Shown: one piece after another, positions 8,895 through 17,096 of the stretch | Position numbering within the stretch: position 1 is the stretch's first letter | Layout of the letters: every line of letters begins with the position of its first letter | DNA from: RGIG4074 sp964615285 | GTDB taxonomy: Bacteria; Bacillota; Clostridia; Christensenellales; Borkfalkiaceae | Length of the DNA stretch: 51,304 bases | Reading direction: 5' to 3' | Assembly (NCBI GenBank): GCA_964615285.1 | Contig: CAZTND010000003.1 | Coordinates: forward strand, 1-51,304 | The notes under the pieces: generated by a model | What the model was told of the DNA's origin: nothing | Database searches by the model: none | What the model saw: the letters and a program-made list of their open reading frames with translations, nothing else | Position numbers and translations under genes: made by a program

Positions 8895-9548
8895 GTGAAA
8901 TATATCCTCTTCGATTTGGACGGAACCCTGGTCGATTCTTCCGAGGGGATCGTCAAGTGCTTTTCGTATGCCTTTTGCCGGATGGGACTTCTGCCGCCTT
9001 CGCCCGCGGTTCTCCGTTCCCGCATCGGTCCGCCGCTTCTGGATTCCTTTCTGGATTTTTTCGGCGGGGACAGGGAACGGGCCCTGCGGGCCGTCGCTTT
9101 TTATCGGGAGCGTTACGGCGGAACGGGCTGGCGGGAGTGCGTTCTCTATCCGCGCGTGGCAGAAAGCCTCGCCCGCCTGCAAGCGCGGGGCCGGACGCTC
9201 GGCGTCGCCACCGGCAAGCCGCAGCGGTTTGCCGAAAAAATTTTGAACGCGTCGGGCGTCGGGGAATATTTTTCGGCCGTCGTCGGCAGCCGTGAAGACA
9301 ATACGTTCGACCGGAAAGGGGACATCCTCCGCGAGGCGATGCGCCGCCTGGGCGCTCCCCCGCGGGAGACGGTCATGGTGGGCGATCGGCTGCACGACGT
9401 CATGGGGGCAAAGGAAAACGGCGTGCCGTCCGTGGGCGTGACGTACGGGTTCGCCGCGGCGGGGGAGCTGGAAGAGGCGGGCGCGGACGCAATCGCGGAC
9501 GATTTTCCGTCGGCTTGTGCCCTGGCGGCGGGGATTTTTGCGGAATAA
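8895..9548 (+). CDS. HAD-family phosphatase, phosphoglycolate phosphatase-like
   Basis: 217-residue HAD subfamily IA hydrolase. The motifs are 'FDLDGTLVDS' (nucleophile Asp and acid Asp), 'VATGKP' (Thr motif II), a Lys in 'FDRKGD' and 'VMVGDRLHDVMGA' (motif IV acids). The cap is the helical type C1 inserted after motif I. Members act on small phosphate esters such as phosphoglycolate or pyrophosphate; the substrate here is not determinable. GTG 8895 has no Shine-Dalgarno site and lies 6 nt after a -10 box, so the mRNA is predicted to be leaderless. The stop directly abuts an assembly gap, but the protein looks complete. Confidence 0.88.
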   Translation: MKYILFDLDGTLVDSSEGIVKCFSYAFCRMGLLPPSPAVLRSRIGPPLLDSFLDFFGGDRERALRAVAFYRERYGGTGWRECVLYPRVAESLARLQARGRTLGVATGKPQRFAEKILNASGVGEYFSAVVGSREDNTFDRKGDILREAMRRLGAPPRETVMVGDRLHDVMGAKENGVPSVGVTYGFAAAGELEEAGADAIADDFPSACALAAGIFAE

Positions 9549-9648
9549 NNNNNNNNNNNNNNNNNNNNNNNNNNNNNNNNNNNNNNNNNNNNNNNNNNNN
9601 NNNNNNNNNNNNNNNNNNNNNNNNNNNNNNNNNNNNNNNNNNNNNNNN
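9549..9648. other. Assembly gap (100 N) with identical flanks
   Basis: A 100-N placeholder. The 12 bases just before it (9537-9548) and just after it (9649-9660) are identical, TTTGCGGAATAA. The two contigs therefore probably overlap and the real gap may be zero. Confidence 0.95.
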
Positions 9649-9763
9649 TTTGCGGAATAAAAAGAAACGCAAACTTTTTTTGATAGAAATGCAATATTTT
9701 TTTGTTAAAAGCAAAAGAAAACGATGAAAAAACAAAAAAATGGCAATAATTTTTCAAAGGGTA

Positions 9764-9792
9764 TAGACAAAAATCAAAATATGTGATAAGAT
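9764..9792 (+). promoter_or_regulatory. Promoter of the Ppx/GppA gene
   Basis: -35 TAGACA (9764-9769), 17-bp spacer, -10 TAAGAT (9787-9792). The leader is about 110 nt and includes a short GGGCGG/CCGCCC hairpin. I recognise no riboswitch class in it. Bases 9661-9763 are AT-rich and appear empty. Confidence 0.65.
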
Positions 9793-9907
9793 AGAGCCGA
9801 ATAAAGCGGATACGGGCGGAAAGGAAAGCCGCCCGAAAATGCCGGAGTGCGGGTCAGAAATTTGCGCAGGATAAAAAATACGGTATAAACCAAACGAGGT
9901 GATTTTT

Positions 9908-11422
9908 TTGGAAAAGATAGGAATTGTGGATTTAGGTTCCAATTCGGCGCGGCTGGTGGTCGTCAATCTGTTTGCGGACGGATATTTCATGGTCGCGGAC
10001 GAACTCAAAGAGAGCGTTCGGCTCGGACATGATATGGACCGCGACGGGTTTCTGAAGCCCCAGCGCATCGCCGAAACGATCAGGACGCTGAAAATGTTCA
10101 AGCGCCTTTGCGACGCGCACAAAGTGTCCCGCATCATTGCGGTGGGCACCGCTGCCGTGCGCCGCGCCAAGAACCAGCGTTCCTTCCTCGACGAAATTCA
10201 GGCGACTTGCGGCATGAAGATCAACGTGCTTTCCCCGGAGGAGGAGGCCACCCTCGTCTACCGGGGGGTCATCAACTCCATGGATATTCCCCGCGGCATC
10301 ATTCTCGAGATCGGCGGCGGAAGCACCAAGATCGTGCACTACAACCGCCGCAACATTCTCAATTACGAGGTGCTCCCCGTCGGCGCGCTCACGCTGACCG
10401 ATCTCTTTTACGAGGAGGGCGTGAAGCCGGAGGAATCGGCGGCGAAGATCGAGGAGTTTTTCACCGAGCAGCTCAAACAGATCCCCTGGCTGAAAGAGAT
10501 AGAGCCGGACGCGCAGATGATCGGCGTGGGCGGTTCTTTCCGCAATCTGTTCAAGATCAACAAGATGGTGCGGAAATATCCGCTGGATACCGTGCATAAT
10601 TTCAATTTCGCGGTGGACGATTTTACGACGATCTACGACATGATCAAAGTGCTGTCGGTGGAAAAGTGCAAACGCATCCGCGGTCTTTCCCCCACCCGCG
10701 CGGACATTCTGCCCGCCGCGCTCGCCATCATAAAGTCCTTCGTTTCTTACACCGAACGGCAGAACTTTACCATCGGCGGCGCGGGGCTGCGGGAGGGCAT
10801 CATGTTCAATCAGGCGGTACCCATGACCGTGGAAAAGCCCATTTCGGATTCTCTGACGTACAGCCTGAACACATTGGTGAAATATTACGGCTGCGACGAG
10901 GCGCACGTGGCGCACGTCGTCCACCTGAGCATCCAGCTCTTCAAGCAGCTCCGGGTGCTTCATAAATTCCCCCGGCAGTATCTGAAGATCCTCAAGATCG
11001 CCGCGTCCCTGCACGACTGCGGCATGCGCGTCAAGTTCTACAATCATCAGAAGCACAGCGGGTATATGATCCTGAATTCCACCATCTACGGCGCCGGTCA
11101 CCGCGAGATCGTGCTGGCGGCGTTCGTGGCCTCCATCCACCGGAAGGAGGACGTCAGCCTCGCGGAATGGCAGAAATACAAGGACATCGTGCAGGAAGAG
11201 GATCTCGACGCCGTGCGTAAGCTGAGCATGCTGCTGCGCATCGCCGAGAGTCTGGACCGGAGCATGGCGGGGCTGGTGACGGGCATCAACTGCGATCTCC
11301 TCGGGGATTCGGTCATCATGAAGACCGAAGTCACGGGCGACGCCACGCTGGAGATCCGCGACGCCATGATGTCGAACGCCGACTTCAAGCGGGTGTTCAA
11401 AAAGAATCTGGAGATCCTGTAA
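9908..11422 (+). CDS. Ppx/GppA phosphatase with C-terminal HD domain
   Basis: 504-residue exopolyphosphatase/guanosine pentaphosphatase family protein. The N-terminal ~300 residues form the actin-like ASKHA fold with 'IGIVDLGSNSARLVV' (phosphate 1 loop), 'GTAAVR' and 'LEIGGGSTKIV' (phosphate 2 loop). Residues ~320-500 are the HD-like C-terminal domain ('ASLHDCGM', 'HKH.GYMI'). Such enzymes remove terminal phosphates from polyphosphate or convert pppGpp to ppGpp, linking to stringent control. I place the start at TTG 9908, because the upstream GTG 9899 lies within the ribosome site GAGGTGAT itself. A terminator at 11443-11480 follows. Confidence 0.92.
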   Translation: MEKIGIVDLGSNSARLVVVNLFADGYFMVADELKESVRLGHDMDRDGFLKPQRIAETIRTLKMFKRLCDAHKVSRIIAVGTAAVRRAKNQRSFLDEIQATCGMKINVLSPEEEATLVYRGVINSMDIPRGIILEIGGGSTKIVHYNRRNILNYEVLPVGALTLTDLFYEEGVKPEESAAKIEEFFTEQLKQIPWLKEIEPDAQMIGVGGSFRNLFKINKMVRKYPLDTVHNFNFAVDDFTTIYDMIKVLSVEKCKRIRGLSPTRADILPAALAIIKSFVSYTERQNFTIGGAGLREGIMFNQAVPMTVEKPISDSLTYSLNTLVKYYGCDEAHVAHVVHLSIQLFKQLRVLHKFPRQYLKILKIAASLHDCGMRVKFYNHQKHSGYMILNSTIYGAGHREIVLAAFVASIHRKEDVSLAEWQKYKDIVQEEDLDAVRKLSMLLRIAESLDRSMAGLVTGINCDLLGDSVIMKTEVTGDATLEIRDAMMSNADFKRVFKKNLEIL

Positions 11423-11442
11423 AGAGAGAGGGTCAGCAGCGA

Positions 11443-11480
11443 AATGCCATTTTTCCCAAAAAGAAATGGCATTCTTTGTT
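11443..11480 (+). terminator. Terminator after the Ppx/GppA gene
   Basis: 10-bp stem (11443-11452 with 11464-11473, AATGCCATTT/AAATGGCATT) followed by CTTTGTTTG. It lies just before maf, so maf-mreB probably has its own transcription start. Confidence 0.75.
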
Positions 11481-11488
11481 TGTATATT

Positions 11489-12115
11489 ATGTATGTGATC
11501 TTGGCAAGCGGCTCTCCCCGCCGCAGGGAACTTTTTTCCCGGGTGTGCCCGTCCTTTGCCGTGCTTCCGGCAGAGGCGGACGAAAGCCTGCAAGAGGGGA
11601 CGCCGCCCGATGCGGCGGTAAAAATTTTGGCGCGGCGCAAGGCGGAACGGTCCTTCGAACGGGCGGTAAAAACGGGCATGGTCCCCGCGGGGGAAGCGCT
11701 TGTCGTGCTCGGTTCGGATACCGTCGTCGCGCTGGGGAACGAGATCCTCGGCAAGCCGAAGGACGCGGCGGACGCGGGGCGCATCCTGCGCCTTTTGTCG
11801 GGCAGGACGCACGCCGTCTACACGGGCGTGTGTTTCCTCACGGAGCGCGGCGCGCGCGTGGCGGCGGAAAGGTCTGCGGTGACCTTCCGGAAACTGACGG
11901 CGGCGGAGATAGACGCCTACATCGCCACGGGGTCGCCCATGGACAAGGCGGGCGCGTACGGCATTCAGGACGGCGCGGTGGTGGAAGGATATACGGGCAG
12001 TTATACCAATATCGTCGGGCTGCCCTTGGAGCTGACGGCGAAAATGTTTGAAGAGGTGAGGCAAGATGTTGAAAATAGCCATCGATCTGGGCACGTCGAC
12101 GACGAAAATTTATAA
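11489..12115 (+). CDS. maf: Maf-type nucleoside triphosphate pyrophosphatase
   Basis: About 208 residues. Maf/YhdE-like house-cleaning pyrophosphatase that hydrolyses non-canonical or modified NTPs (dTTP/UTP or m7GTP types). Family motifs are 'LASGSPRRREL' at the N-terminus, 'GSDTVV' (catalytic Asp), 'GKPKD' and 'AGAYGIQDGA'. I place the start at ATG 11489. No Shine-Dalgarno site is visible, and a TATATT hexamer lies directly upstream with GTG 11495 exactly 6 nt after it, so a leaderless start at codon 3 is possible; however, no good -35 is present. The 3' end overlaps mreB by 50 nt. maf next to mreB is a common arrangement. Confidence 0.92.
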   Translation: MYVILASGSPRRRELFSRVCPSFAVLPAEADESLQEGTPPDAAVKILARRKAERSFERAVKTGMVPAGEALVVLGSDTVVALGNEILGKPKDAADAGRILRLLSGRTHAVYTGVCFLTERGARVAAERSAVTFRKLTAAEIDAYIATGSPMDKAGAYGIQDGAVVEGYTGSYTNIVGLPLELTAKMFEEVRQDVENSHRSGHVDDENL

Positions 12116-13061
12116 GACGGGCAGCGGCGTGGTGTTGGCCGAGCCGACCTGCGTGGCGGTCAACGCCGAAACGCAGCAGGTCAAGGCGATCGGCAACGAC
12201 GCAAAGTTGCTGGTGGGCAAGACGGCGGAGTTCACGTCCATCGTGTTCCCCGTCTTCGAGGGGGAGATCGTCAACCATAAAATGGCGGTCGTCATGCTCG
12301 ATGAATTTTTGAATAAAATAGGCATCCGCTCGTCCAGGCGGCGGGTGGAAGTGCTCTTTGCGGTGCCCTGCGGCGTGTCGGAAAAGGCAAAGTCCTCCGT
12401 CTACAACGTCTGCGACGAGCTGGGCATTTCCCGCATCGATTTCGTGGAAACGCCCTATCTCTCCGCGCTGGGGCAGGATCTGCCCGTCAGCGACTCCAAT
12501 CCCGTCTTCGTCATCGATATGGGCGCGGGCACGACCGATATTGCCGTGCTCTCGTTGGACGGCATCATCGCGGGCGTGTCCGTCAACATCGGCGGCAACA
12601 ACATGGACGTGCACATCATCGACCATGTCGCCGACCGCTTCGGCTTAAAAATCGGCTCTCTCACCAGCGAACGGCTCAAAAACACGGTGGGCAGCCTGGC
12701 GGCGGGGGACAATCAGAGCACGGTCGTCAACGGCAGGGACATCCGCACGGGCCGGCCCCGTTCGGTCGCGGCCTCTTCCTCGGAGATCGTCTATCCCATC
12801 CGCGTGTATGTGGACAAGCTCATGGAGTATGCGGGCATGATCTTGAAAAAGTTGCCTGCAGAGGTGTCGGCGGGCATCTGCCGCAGCGGCGTGCATCTCT
12901 CGGGCGGCGTCTGCAAGATCACCGGTCTGGCAGAATATATCGGCGAAAAACTCTCCATGGAGGCGCACATCGGCGAGGAGCCGCAGATGGCGGTGGCGCT
13001 CGGCGGCGGCAGGGCGATCGGCAACCCCTCCGTGCTCAGAAAGATCAAGCTTGCATTCTGA
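12066..13061 (+). CDS. mreB: Rod shape-determining protein, MreB/Mbl family
   Basis: 331-residue bacterial actin that forms membrane-associated filaments guiding the elongasome. Actin motifs present are 'IAIDLGTSTTKIY' (phosphate 1), 'VIDMGAGTTDIAVL' (phosphate 2), 'LSGGVCKITGL' (adenosine motif) and 'VALGGG'. It starts within the end of maf, with an AGAGGTGAGG ribosome site inside the maf reading frame, so the two genes are translationally linked. Residues ~215-245 carry a somewhat longer charged segment than in model MreB. No mreC or mreD follows, which is usual for Mbl-type paralogues. Confidence 0.92.
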   Translation: MLKIAIDLGTSTTKIYKTGSGVVLAEPTCVAVNAETQQVKAIGNDAKLLVGKTAEFTSIVFPVFEGEIVNHKMAVVMLDEFLNKIGIRSSRRRVEVLFAVPCGVSEKAKSSVYNVCDELGISRIDFVETPYLSALGQDLPVSDSNPVFVIDMGAGTTDIAVLSLDGIIAGVSVNIGGNNMDVHIIDHVADRFGLKIGSLTSERLKNTVGSLAAGDNQSTVVNGRDIRTGRPRSVAASSSEIVYPIRVYVDKLMEYAGMILKKLPAEVSAGICRSGVHLSGGVCKITGLAEYIGEKLSMEAHIGEEPQMAVALGGGRAIGNPSVLRKIKLAF

Positions 13062-13185
13062 TACGGCGATATGGTTTTCCGGCCGCGGGCGTTTTGCGGC
13101 GGGCGGAGGCTGTTTTTGAAAAGGGCCGCCGTCCCCTCCGCGGGGACGGTACGGCAGGGCAAAAGAAGGCTGAAAGACGACGGAT

Positions 13186-13242
13186 AAAAAAGCGCCCGAC
13201 CCGCTTCTTTTGCGAGAAGGCGGGGGAGAGAGGCGTTTTTTT
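13186..13242 (+). terminator. Terminator between mreB and cls
   Basis: Long imperfect hairpin (AAAAAGCGCC outer arm with GGCGTTTTTT, inner CCCGCTTCT/AGAAGGCGGG), ending in seven T at 13236-13242. A second GC hairpin without a T tail lies at 13129-13149. Confidence 0.65.
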
Positions 13243-13329
13243 GTTCGCGGCCCGTTGCGCCGGGCGCTCTTCGTTTGCCGTGCCGGCAGGCGCCATACAT
13301 TCCCCGCGTACGGGAAAGGAGGTGAAAGC

Positions 13330-15027
13330 ATGGAAGCATTCAGAAAACTGTTCAAATTTTTCAGGCGGTTCGTACATCTTTTGTTTTCCCGCATGGTCAT
13401 CGTCGCGCTGCTCATCGTTCTGCAGATTGTCTGGATATGGCTGGTCTTTCAGCGGCTGGCGGAATACAACATCGTCATACAGGTCTGCACGAGCATACTG
13501 GGCGTCATTCTGGTGCTCGTCGTCGTCAATAAGGACGAAGTGCCGGAGTATAAAATGCCGTGGCTGCTGGTCATCGTCCTTTCGCCCGTTTTGGGGGGCG
13601 TTTTGTATGCGTTTTTCGGCAGCAATCAGCCGGGCAGGCGCATGAAGCGGGAATATATGCGCATCGAGCGGGAATTTGCGCGCGTCGTCAGGCAGAACAA
13701 GGACACGCTCGCCGCGCTCGAAGCCGAAGATCCCGTGGCGGCGGCGCAGGCAAAATATCTTTATGAAAGCAGCCGCGCGCCCGTCTTTGGCGGCGAGCGC
13801 ACCCGTTATTTTCCCATGGGCGAGGATATGTTCCCCGTGATGCTGCGCGAACTGAATAAAGCCGAACGGTTCGTCTTTCTCGAATACTTCATCATCGAAG
13901 AGGGGAAATTCCTGAACTCCGTGCTCGACATTTTGCAGCGTAAGCTGGAAGAGGGCGTGGAAGTGCGCATTATGTACGACGACATCGGCAGCATCGGCAA
14001 GGTGCGCATGGGATATGCGCGAAAATTGCGCAAAATGGGGTTTTCCGCGCAAGTGTTCCGTCCCTTTCTGCCCTTCGTCTCCACCGTGCACAACAACCGC
14101 GATCACCGCAAGATCATGGTCATCGACAACCGCGTCGCCTTCACCGGCGGAATCAATCTTGCCGACGAATACATCAACGAAAAACTCCGTTTCGGCACCT
14201 GGAAGGATACGGGCATCATGATCGAAGGGGACTGCGTCTCCGAATTCACCTGCATGTTCCTCACGCTCTGGGATCTGCAGGCAAAGCAGATCAGCGATTA
14301 CAAGTTCTACACCTCGTACCGCCCCGGGGAGGAAATGGTAGCGCTTCCCGAAGCGCCCGCCGCGCCCGACGGGGCCGCAGGGGCAGAGAGCGGTACGGAA
14401 AATACAGAAAATACGGAAAACATGGAAAAGGGCGGGGGCATGCCCGCGGTTTTGCCGCTGCCCGTGCCGAAAGAAAGGGGATATGTGGTGTGCTTCGGGG
14501 ACGGGCCCGTGCCCTTCTATGAGGATCAGGTGGGCAAAAACGTCTATCTGAACATTCTGAACAGCGCCACCGAGTATGTATACATCTCCACGCCCTATCT
14601 GGTGTGCGACAACGAATTGCTTTCCGCCCTGCGCCTGACGGCGCGGCGGGGGGTGGACGTGCGGCTCATCACGCCGCACATCCCCGACAAAAAGACGGTC
14701 TACCTCATCACCCGTTCCAACTATTCCACCCTGATAGAGGCGGGCGTGAAAATTTACGAATATACGCCGGGCTTTATCCACGCCAAAAATTTTGTCAGCG
14801 ACGATAAGTACGCGGTGGTCAGTACCATCAATCTCGATTATCGTTCTTTGGTGCATCATTTCGAATGCGGCGTGTGGATGTACGACACGCCCACGATTGC
14901 CAAGATCAAGGACGATGTCCTGCGCACCATCGCCGAAAGCCGGGAGATCCCCGCCGAGGAAGCCGAACTCAATCTCGCGCAGAATATCGTCAAGAGCCTT
15001 GTGCAGGTCATCACGCCGCTTTTGTAG
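13330..15027 (+). CDS. cls: Cardiolipin synthase (phospholipase D superfamily)
   Basis: 565-residue membrane enzyme that makes cardiolipin from two phosphatidylglycerols. It has two to three N-terminal membrane helices (residues ~18-90, PLDc_N). Two HKD catalytic motifs follow: 'HNNRDHRKIMVIDN' and 'FIHAKNFVSDDKYAVV' (H-x-K-x4-D). Between them, after residue ~335, is an insert of about 50 residues rich in Ala, Glu, Asn and Gly that looks disordered. Start ATG 13330 has an AAAGGAGGTG site 5 nt upstream, near perfect. A strong hairpin separates it from the convergent rrf2 gene. Confidence 0.94.
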   Translation: MEAFRKLFKFFRRFVHLLFSRMVIVALLIVLQIVWIWLVFQRLAEYNIVIQVCTSILGVILVLVVVNKDEVPEYKMPWLLVIVLSPVLGGVLYAFFGSNQPGRRMKREYMRIEREFARVVRQNKDTLAALEAEDPVAAAQAKYLYESSRAPVFGGERTRYFPMGEDMFPVMLRELNKAERFVFLEYFIIEEGKFLNSVLDILQRKLEEGVEVRIMYDDIGSIGKVRMGYARKLRKMGFSAQVFRPFLPFVSTVHNNRDHRKIMVIDNRVAFTGGINLADEYINEKLRFGTWKDTGIMIEGDCVSEFTCMFLTLWDLQAKQISDYKFYTSYRPGEEMVALPEAPAAPDGAAGAESGTENTENTENMEKGGGMPAVLPLPVPKERGYVVCFGDGPVPFYEDQVGKNVYLNILNSATEYVYISTPYLVCDNELLSALRLTARRGVDVRLITPHIPDKKTVYLITRSNYSTLIEAGVKIYEYTPGFIHAKNFVSDDKYAVVSTINLDYRSLVHHFECGVWMYDTPTIAKIKDDVLRTIAESREIPAEEAELNLAQNIVKSLVQVITPLL

Positions 15028-15054
15028 CGGGAAAGAAAAAACGCTTTACGGGAA

Positions 15055-15084
15055 GAGCCCCGCCGCAATTTTGCGGCGGGGCTC
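15055..15084. terminator. GC hairpin between convergent cls and rrf2
   Basis: A stem of 13 bp or more (GAGCCCCGCCGCA/TGCGGCGGGGCTC) around a 4-nt loop. Neither strand has a clean T tract directly next to it, although the minus strand has TTTTTT about 15 nt further on. Confidence 0.55.
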
Positions 15085-15119
15085 TCGTCCGTCGGAAGTG
15101 CCCGGCGGCGGCTCCCGGT

Positions 15120-15545
15120 TCAGTCCTTGCTGTCCAAATCTTGCGTCAGGTCCGCAAGGGTCACTTTTTTCAGTTCGTTCTCCATTGCCGCCTGCGCGTC
15201 TGCAAGGTGTGCGTCCAGAACGGCGTGGATGTTCCTGCCCACGGGGCACGCCGGGTTGGGGTTTTCGTGGAAATGAAAGAGCCCCCCGTCCACGCTGTCC
15301 ATCGCCTTGTATACGTCGTACAGGGTGATCTCGCTTAGATCCTTCACGATGCTCGCCCCGCCGCTGCCGGCTTTCACTTCGATCATGCCCGCCGCTTTCA
15401 GGCCGGAAAGGGTGCGGCGGATGACGACGGGGTTGACGTTTACGCTCGCCGCAATGAAATCGGAAGTCGTCTTGCGCTCCCGGCCGAATTTGTTGATGAC
15501 GAGCAGCGTGTGCACTGCCACCGTGAATCTCGATGTTATTTTCAT
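15120..15545 (-). CDS. Rrf2-family transcriptional regulator
   Basis: 141-residue winged-helix regulator of the Rrf2 family ('ITSRFTVAVHTLLVI', recognition region 'NPVVIRRTLSGLKAAGMI', wing 'GSGGASI'). The C-terminal half has only one Cys ('NPACPVGRNI') rather than the three-Cys cluster of IscR/NsrR, so an Fe-S sensor role is unlikely and it resembles the YwnA group. Start ATG 15545 has AAGGAAGAAG upstream; the longer frame to 15623 would run through its own promoter. Its promoter carries a large palindrome, which suggests autoregulation. Confidence 0.88.
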   Translation of the reverse strand: MKITSRFTVAVHTLLVINKFGRERKTTSDFIAASVNVNPVVIRRTLSGLKAAGMIEVKAGSGGASIVKDLSEITLYDVYKAMDSVDGGLFHFHENPNPACPVGRNIHAVLDAHLADAQAAMENELKKVTLADLTQDLDSKD

Positions 15546-15594
15546 GCTTTCTTCTTCCTTTCGTCCTTGTAAAAAATCGCTCCGTATGCCAACC

Positions 15595-15635
15595 ATTATA
15601 GCCGAAATCCATTGTAATGTCAAGCATTACAATGG
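15595..15635 (-). promoter_or_regulatory. rrf2 promoter with palindromic operator over the -35
   Basis: On the minus strand: -35 TTGACA (15623-15618), 17-bp spacer, -10 TATAAT (15600-15595), a full consensus. An 11-bp perfect inverted repeat, CCATTGTAATG (15609-15619) with CATTACAATGG (15625-15635), covers the -35. This is the expected place for a repressor site. Confidence 0.85.
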
Positions 15636-15677
15636 CTATGCCGGACATTTTTGCCGCAATTTCGGAAGAAAGGGCGT

Positions 15678-16955
15678 TCAGAAACAGATCTCTTTCAGCG
15701 CGCGGTAATAGATTTCGCTCAATTCGGCGATCTTGTCGAGGGAAATGTATTCGTCCGGGCGGTGAATGGTGTTTTCTTCGCCCTCGCCGAGGGGGCCGAA
15801 GCCGCAGCCGTTCGGGATGGCGCGGGCGTAGGTGCCGCCGCCGATGGCAATGGGCGCGCTCTTTTTGCCCGTCACTTCGTCGTATACGCGCAGGAGGGTT
15901 TGAATGAGTTTGCCGTTCGGGTCATTGAATAGGGGTTCCTGCCGCTGCAAAACGGTATAGGCAATATGGGCTTCGTCCAGGGCATGGGTCACCGTTTCAA
16001 GCGGTTTCGTCGCCGGTACGCGGAAATCGGTCACGACGGACAGGACGCCGTTTTCAAACCGCGCCATGTCGGGCGATACGGTCAGCGTCCCCGTTTCGTC
16101 GCGGAGTTTCGTCAACCCCGGCGCGTCGCCGAACAACACGTCGTAAGCGCGCCGGCAGTCCGCGTTCTTTTCCGCGTAATACCCGAGGAGCCCCCGCAGG
16201 GCGTTCACGCCTTTCTCCGGTTCGGAGGCGTGCGCCGCTTTGCCGCGGGCGACCAGCGCGCCCTTTTCCGCCGCAAAGGAGACGCCGCCGCGGGAAGCGG
16301 GGAGATCGGCGTCCGCGGGGCAGGGGAAGGCGGCGGCGCGGTCGCAGACCATGTTGGCGGCGGTCCCGCCCTCCAAAGAACTGAAGGGGGCGTTTTCGAT
16401 CGGAAAATCGAGGCGCAGGTGCAAAATTCCCTTTTCGGCGTATATGACGGGGAAATCGGCGTCGGGGGTAAAGCCCTCATCGGGCATGCGGGCAACTTTT
16501 TTGTAATGCTCCATGCACGCCCAGCCACTCTCTTCGTTGCAGCCGGCGATCAGTTTGATCTTTCGTTTGGGCGCCGCGCCTTCGTCCTTCAAGGCTTTCA
16601 TACAGTACAGGCAGATCACGGCGGGGCCCTTGTCGTCCATCGTCCCTCTGCCGTACAGCCGCCCGTTTTCTATCACGCCCCCGAAGGGCGGATGAACCCA
16701 GCCGTCGCCCGCGGGCACCACGTCCAGGTGCACCGCCACGGCAAATTCTTCGCCCGCGCCGAAGGCGACTTCGCCCGCATAGCCGTCAAAATTCCGGGTC
16801 TCGAATCCCATTTTGTCCGCGAGGGAAAGAAAGAAGTCCAAACATTCCCTTGTCGCTTGCCCGAAGGGCGCGCCGGGCGCGGGGGAGGACAGGGACGAAT
16901 CGAAACGCACGATTTTTTGTATGTTTTCAATGATCTCGGGGAAATATTTTTGCAT
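15678..16955 (-). CDS. M20-family dipeptidase, PepV-like
   Basis: 425-residue zinc metallopeptidase of the M20 family (PepV/carnosinase group). It should cleave dipeptides taken up by the cell. Metal ligands are seen in 'AVHLDVVPAGDGW' (His, Asp), 'GRGTMDDKGP' (bridging Asp pair), 'GCNEESGW' (Glu-Glu, general base and ligand) and a late His in 'ENTIHRPDEY'. The lid/dimerisation domain occupies the middle. Start ATG 16955 follows an AAGGTG site. It is transcribed divergently from bcp and its promoter region contains repeated ATAAAATCG motifs. Confidence 0.92.
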   Translation of the reverse strand: MQKYFPEIIENIQKIVRFDSSLSSPAPGAPFGQATRECLDFFLSLADKMGFETRNFDGYAGEVAFGAGEEFAVAVHLDVVPAGDGWVHPPFGGVIENGRLYGRGTMDDKGPAVICLYCMKALKDEGAAPKRKIKLIAGCNEESGWACMEHYKKVARMPDEGFTPDADFPVIYAEKGILHLRLDFPIENAPFSSLEGGTAANMVCDRAAAFPCPADADLPASRGGVSFAAEKGALVARGKAAHASEPEKGVNALRGLLGYYAEKNADCRRAYDVLFGDAPGLTKLRDETGTLTVSPDMARFENGVLSVVTDFRVPATKPLETVTHALDEAHIAYTVLQRQEPLFNDPNGKLIQTLLRVYDEVTGKKSAPIAIGGGTYARAIPNGCGFGPLGEGEENTIHRPDEYISLDKIAELSEIYYRALKEICF

Positions 16956-16983
16956 AACGCACCTTTTTTCATGAAATTTTTAT

Positions 16984-17065
16984 CGATTTTATTATACACT
17001 TTTTCAAAAATATGGTAAAATAAAATCGTACATTTTTTCCGAAATAAAATCGTATTCTTTCGGAA
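16984..17065. promoter_or_regulatory. pepV-bcp divergent control region with ATAAAATCG repeats
   Basis: A minus-strand promoter is present: -35 TTTACC (17019-17014), 17-bp spacer, -10 TATAAT (16996-16991). ATAAAATCG occurs directly at 17020-17028 and 17044-17052 and inverted at 16984-16992. An 8-bp hairpin, TTCCGAAA/TTTCGGAA (17037-17065), surrounds the last copy. A shared operator is possible (inference). Confidence 0.5.
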
Positions 17066-17096
17066 TAAAGAAAAAACGGGCAAGGAGGCAGGATAT

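Noticed and set aside
9799..9898. Riboswitch in the leader of the Ppx/GppA gene
   Set aside because: Only one simple hairpin is visible; no conserved core of a known class (c-di-GMP, preQ1, TPP and similar) could be recognised.
9932..12094. 720-codon minus-strand frame across Ppx/GppA and maf
   Set aside because: Runs through two well-recognised plus-strand genes and a terminator; His/Arg-rich shadow.
13129..13149. GC hairpin downstream of mreB as a terminator
   Set aside because: No T tract follows on either strand; the better terminator is at 13186-13242.
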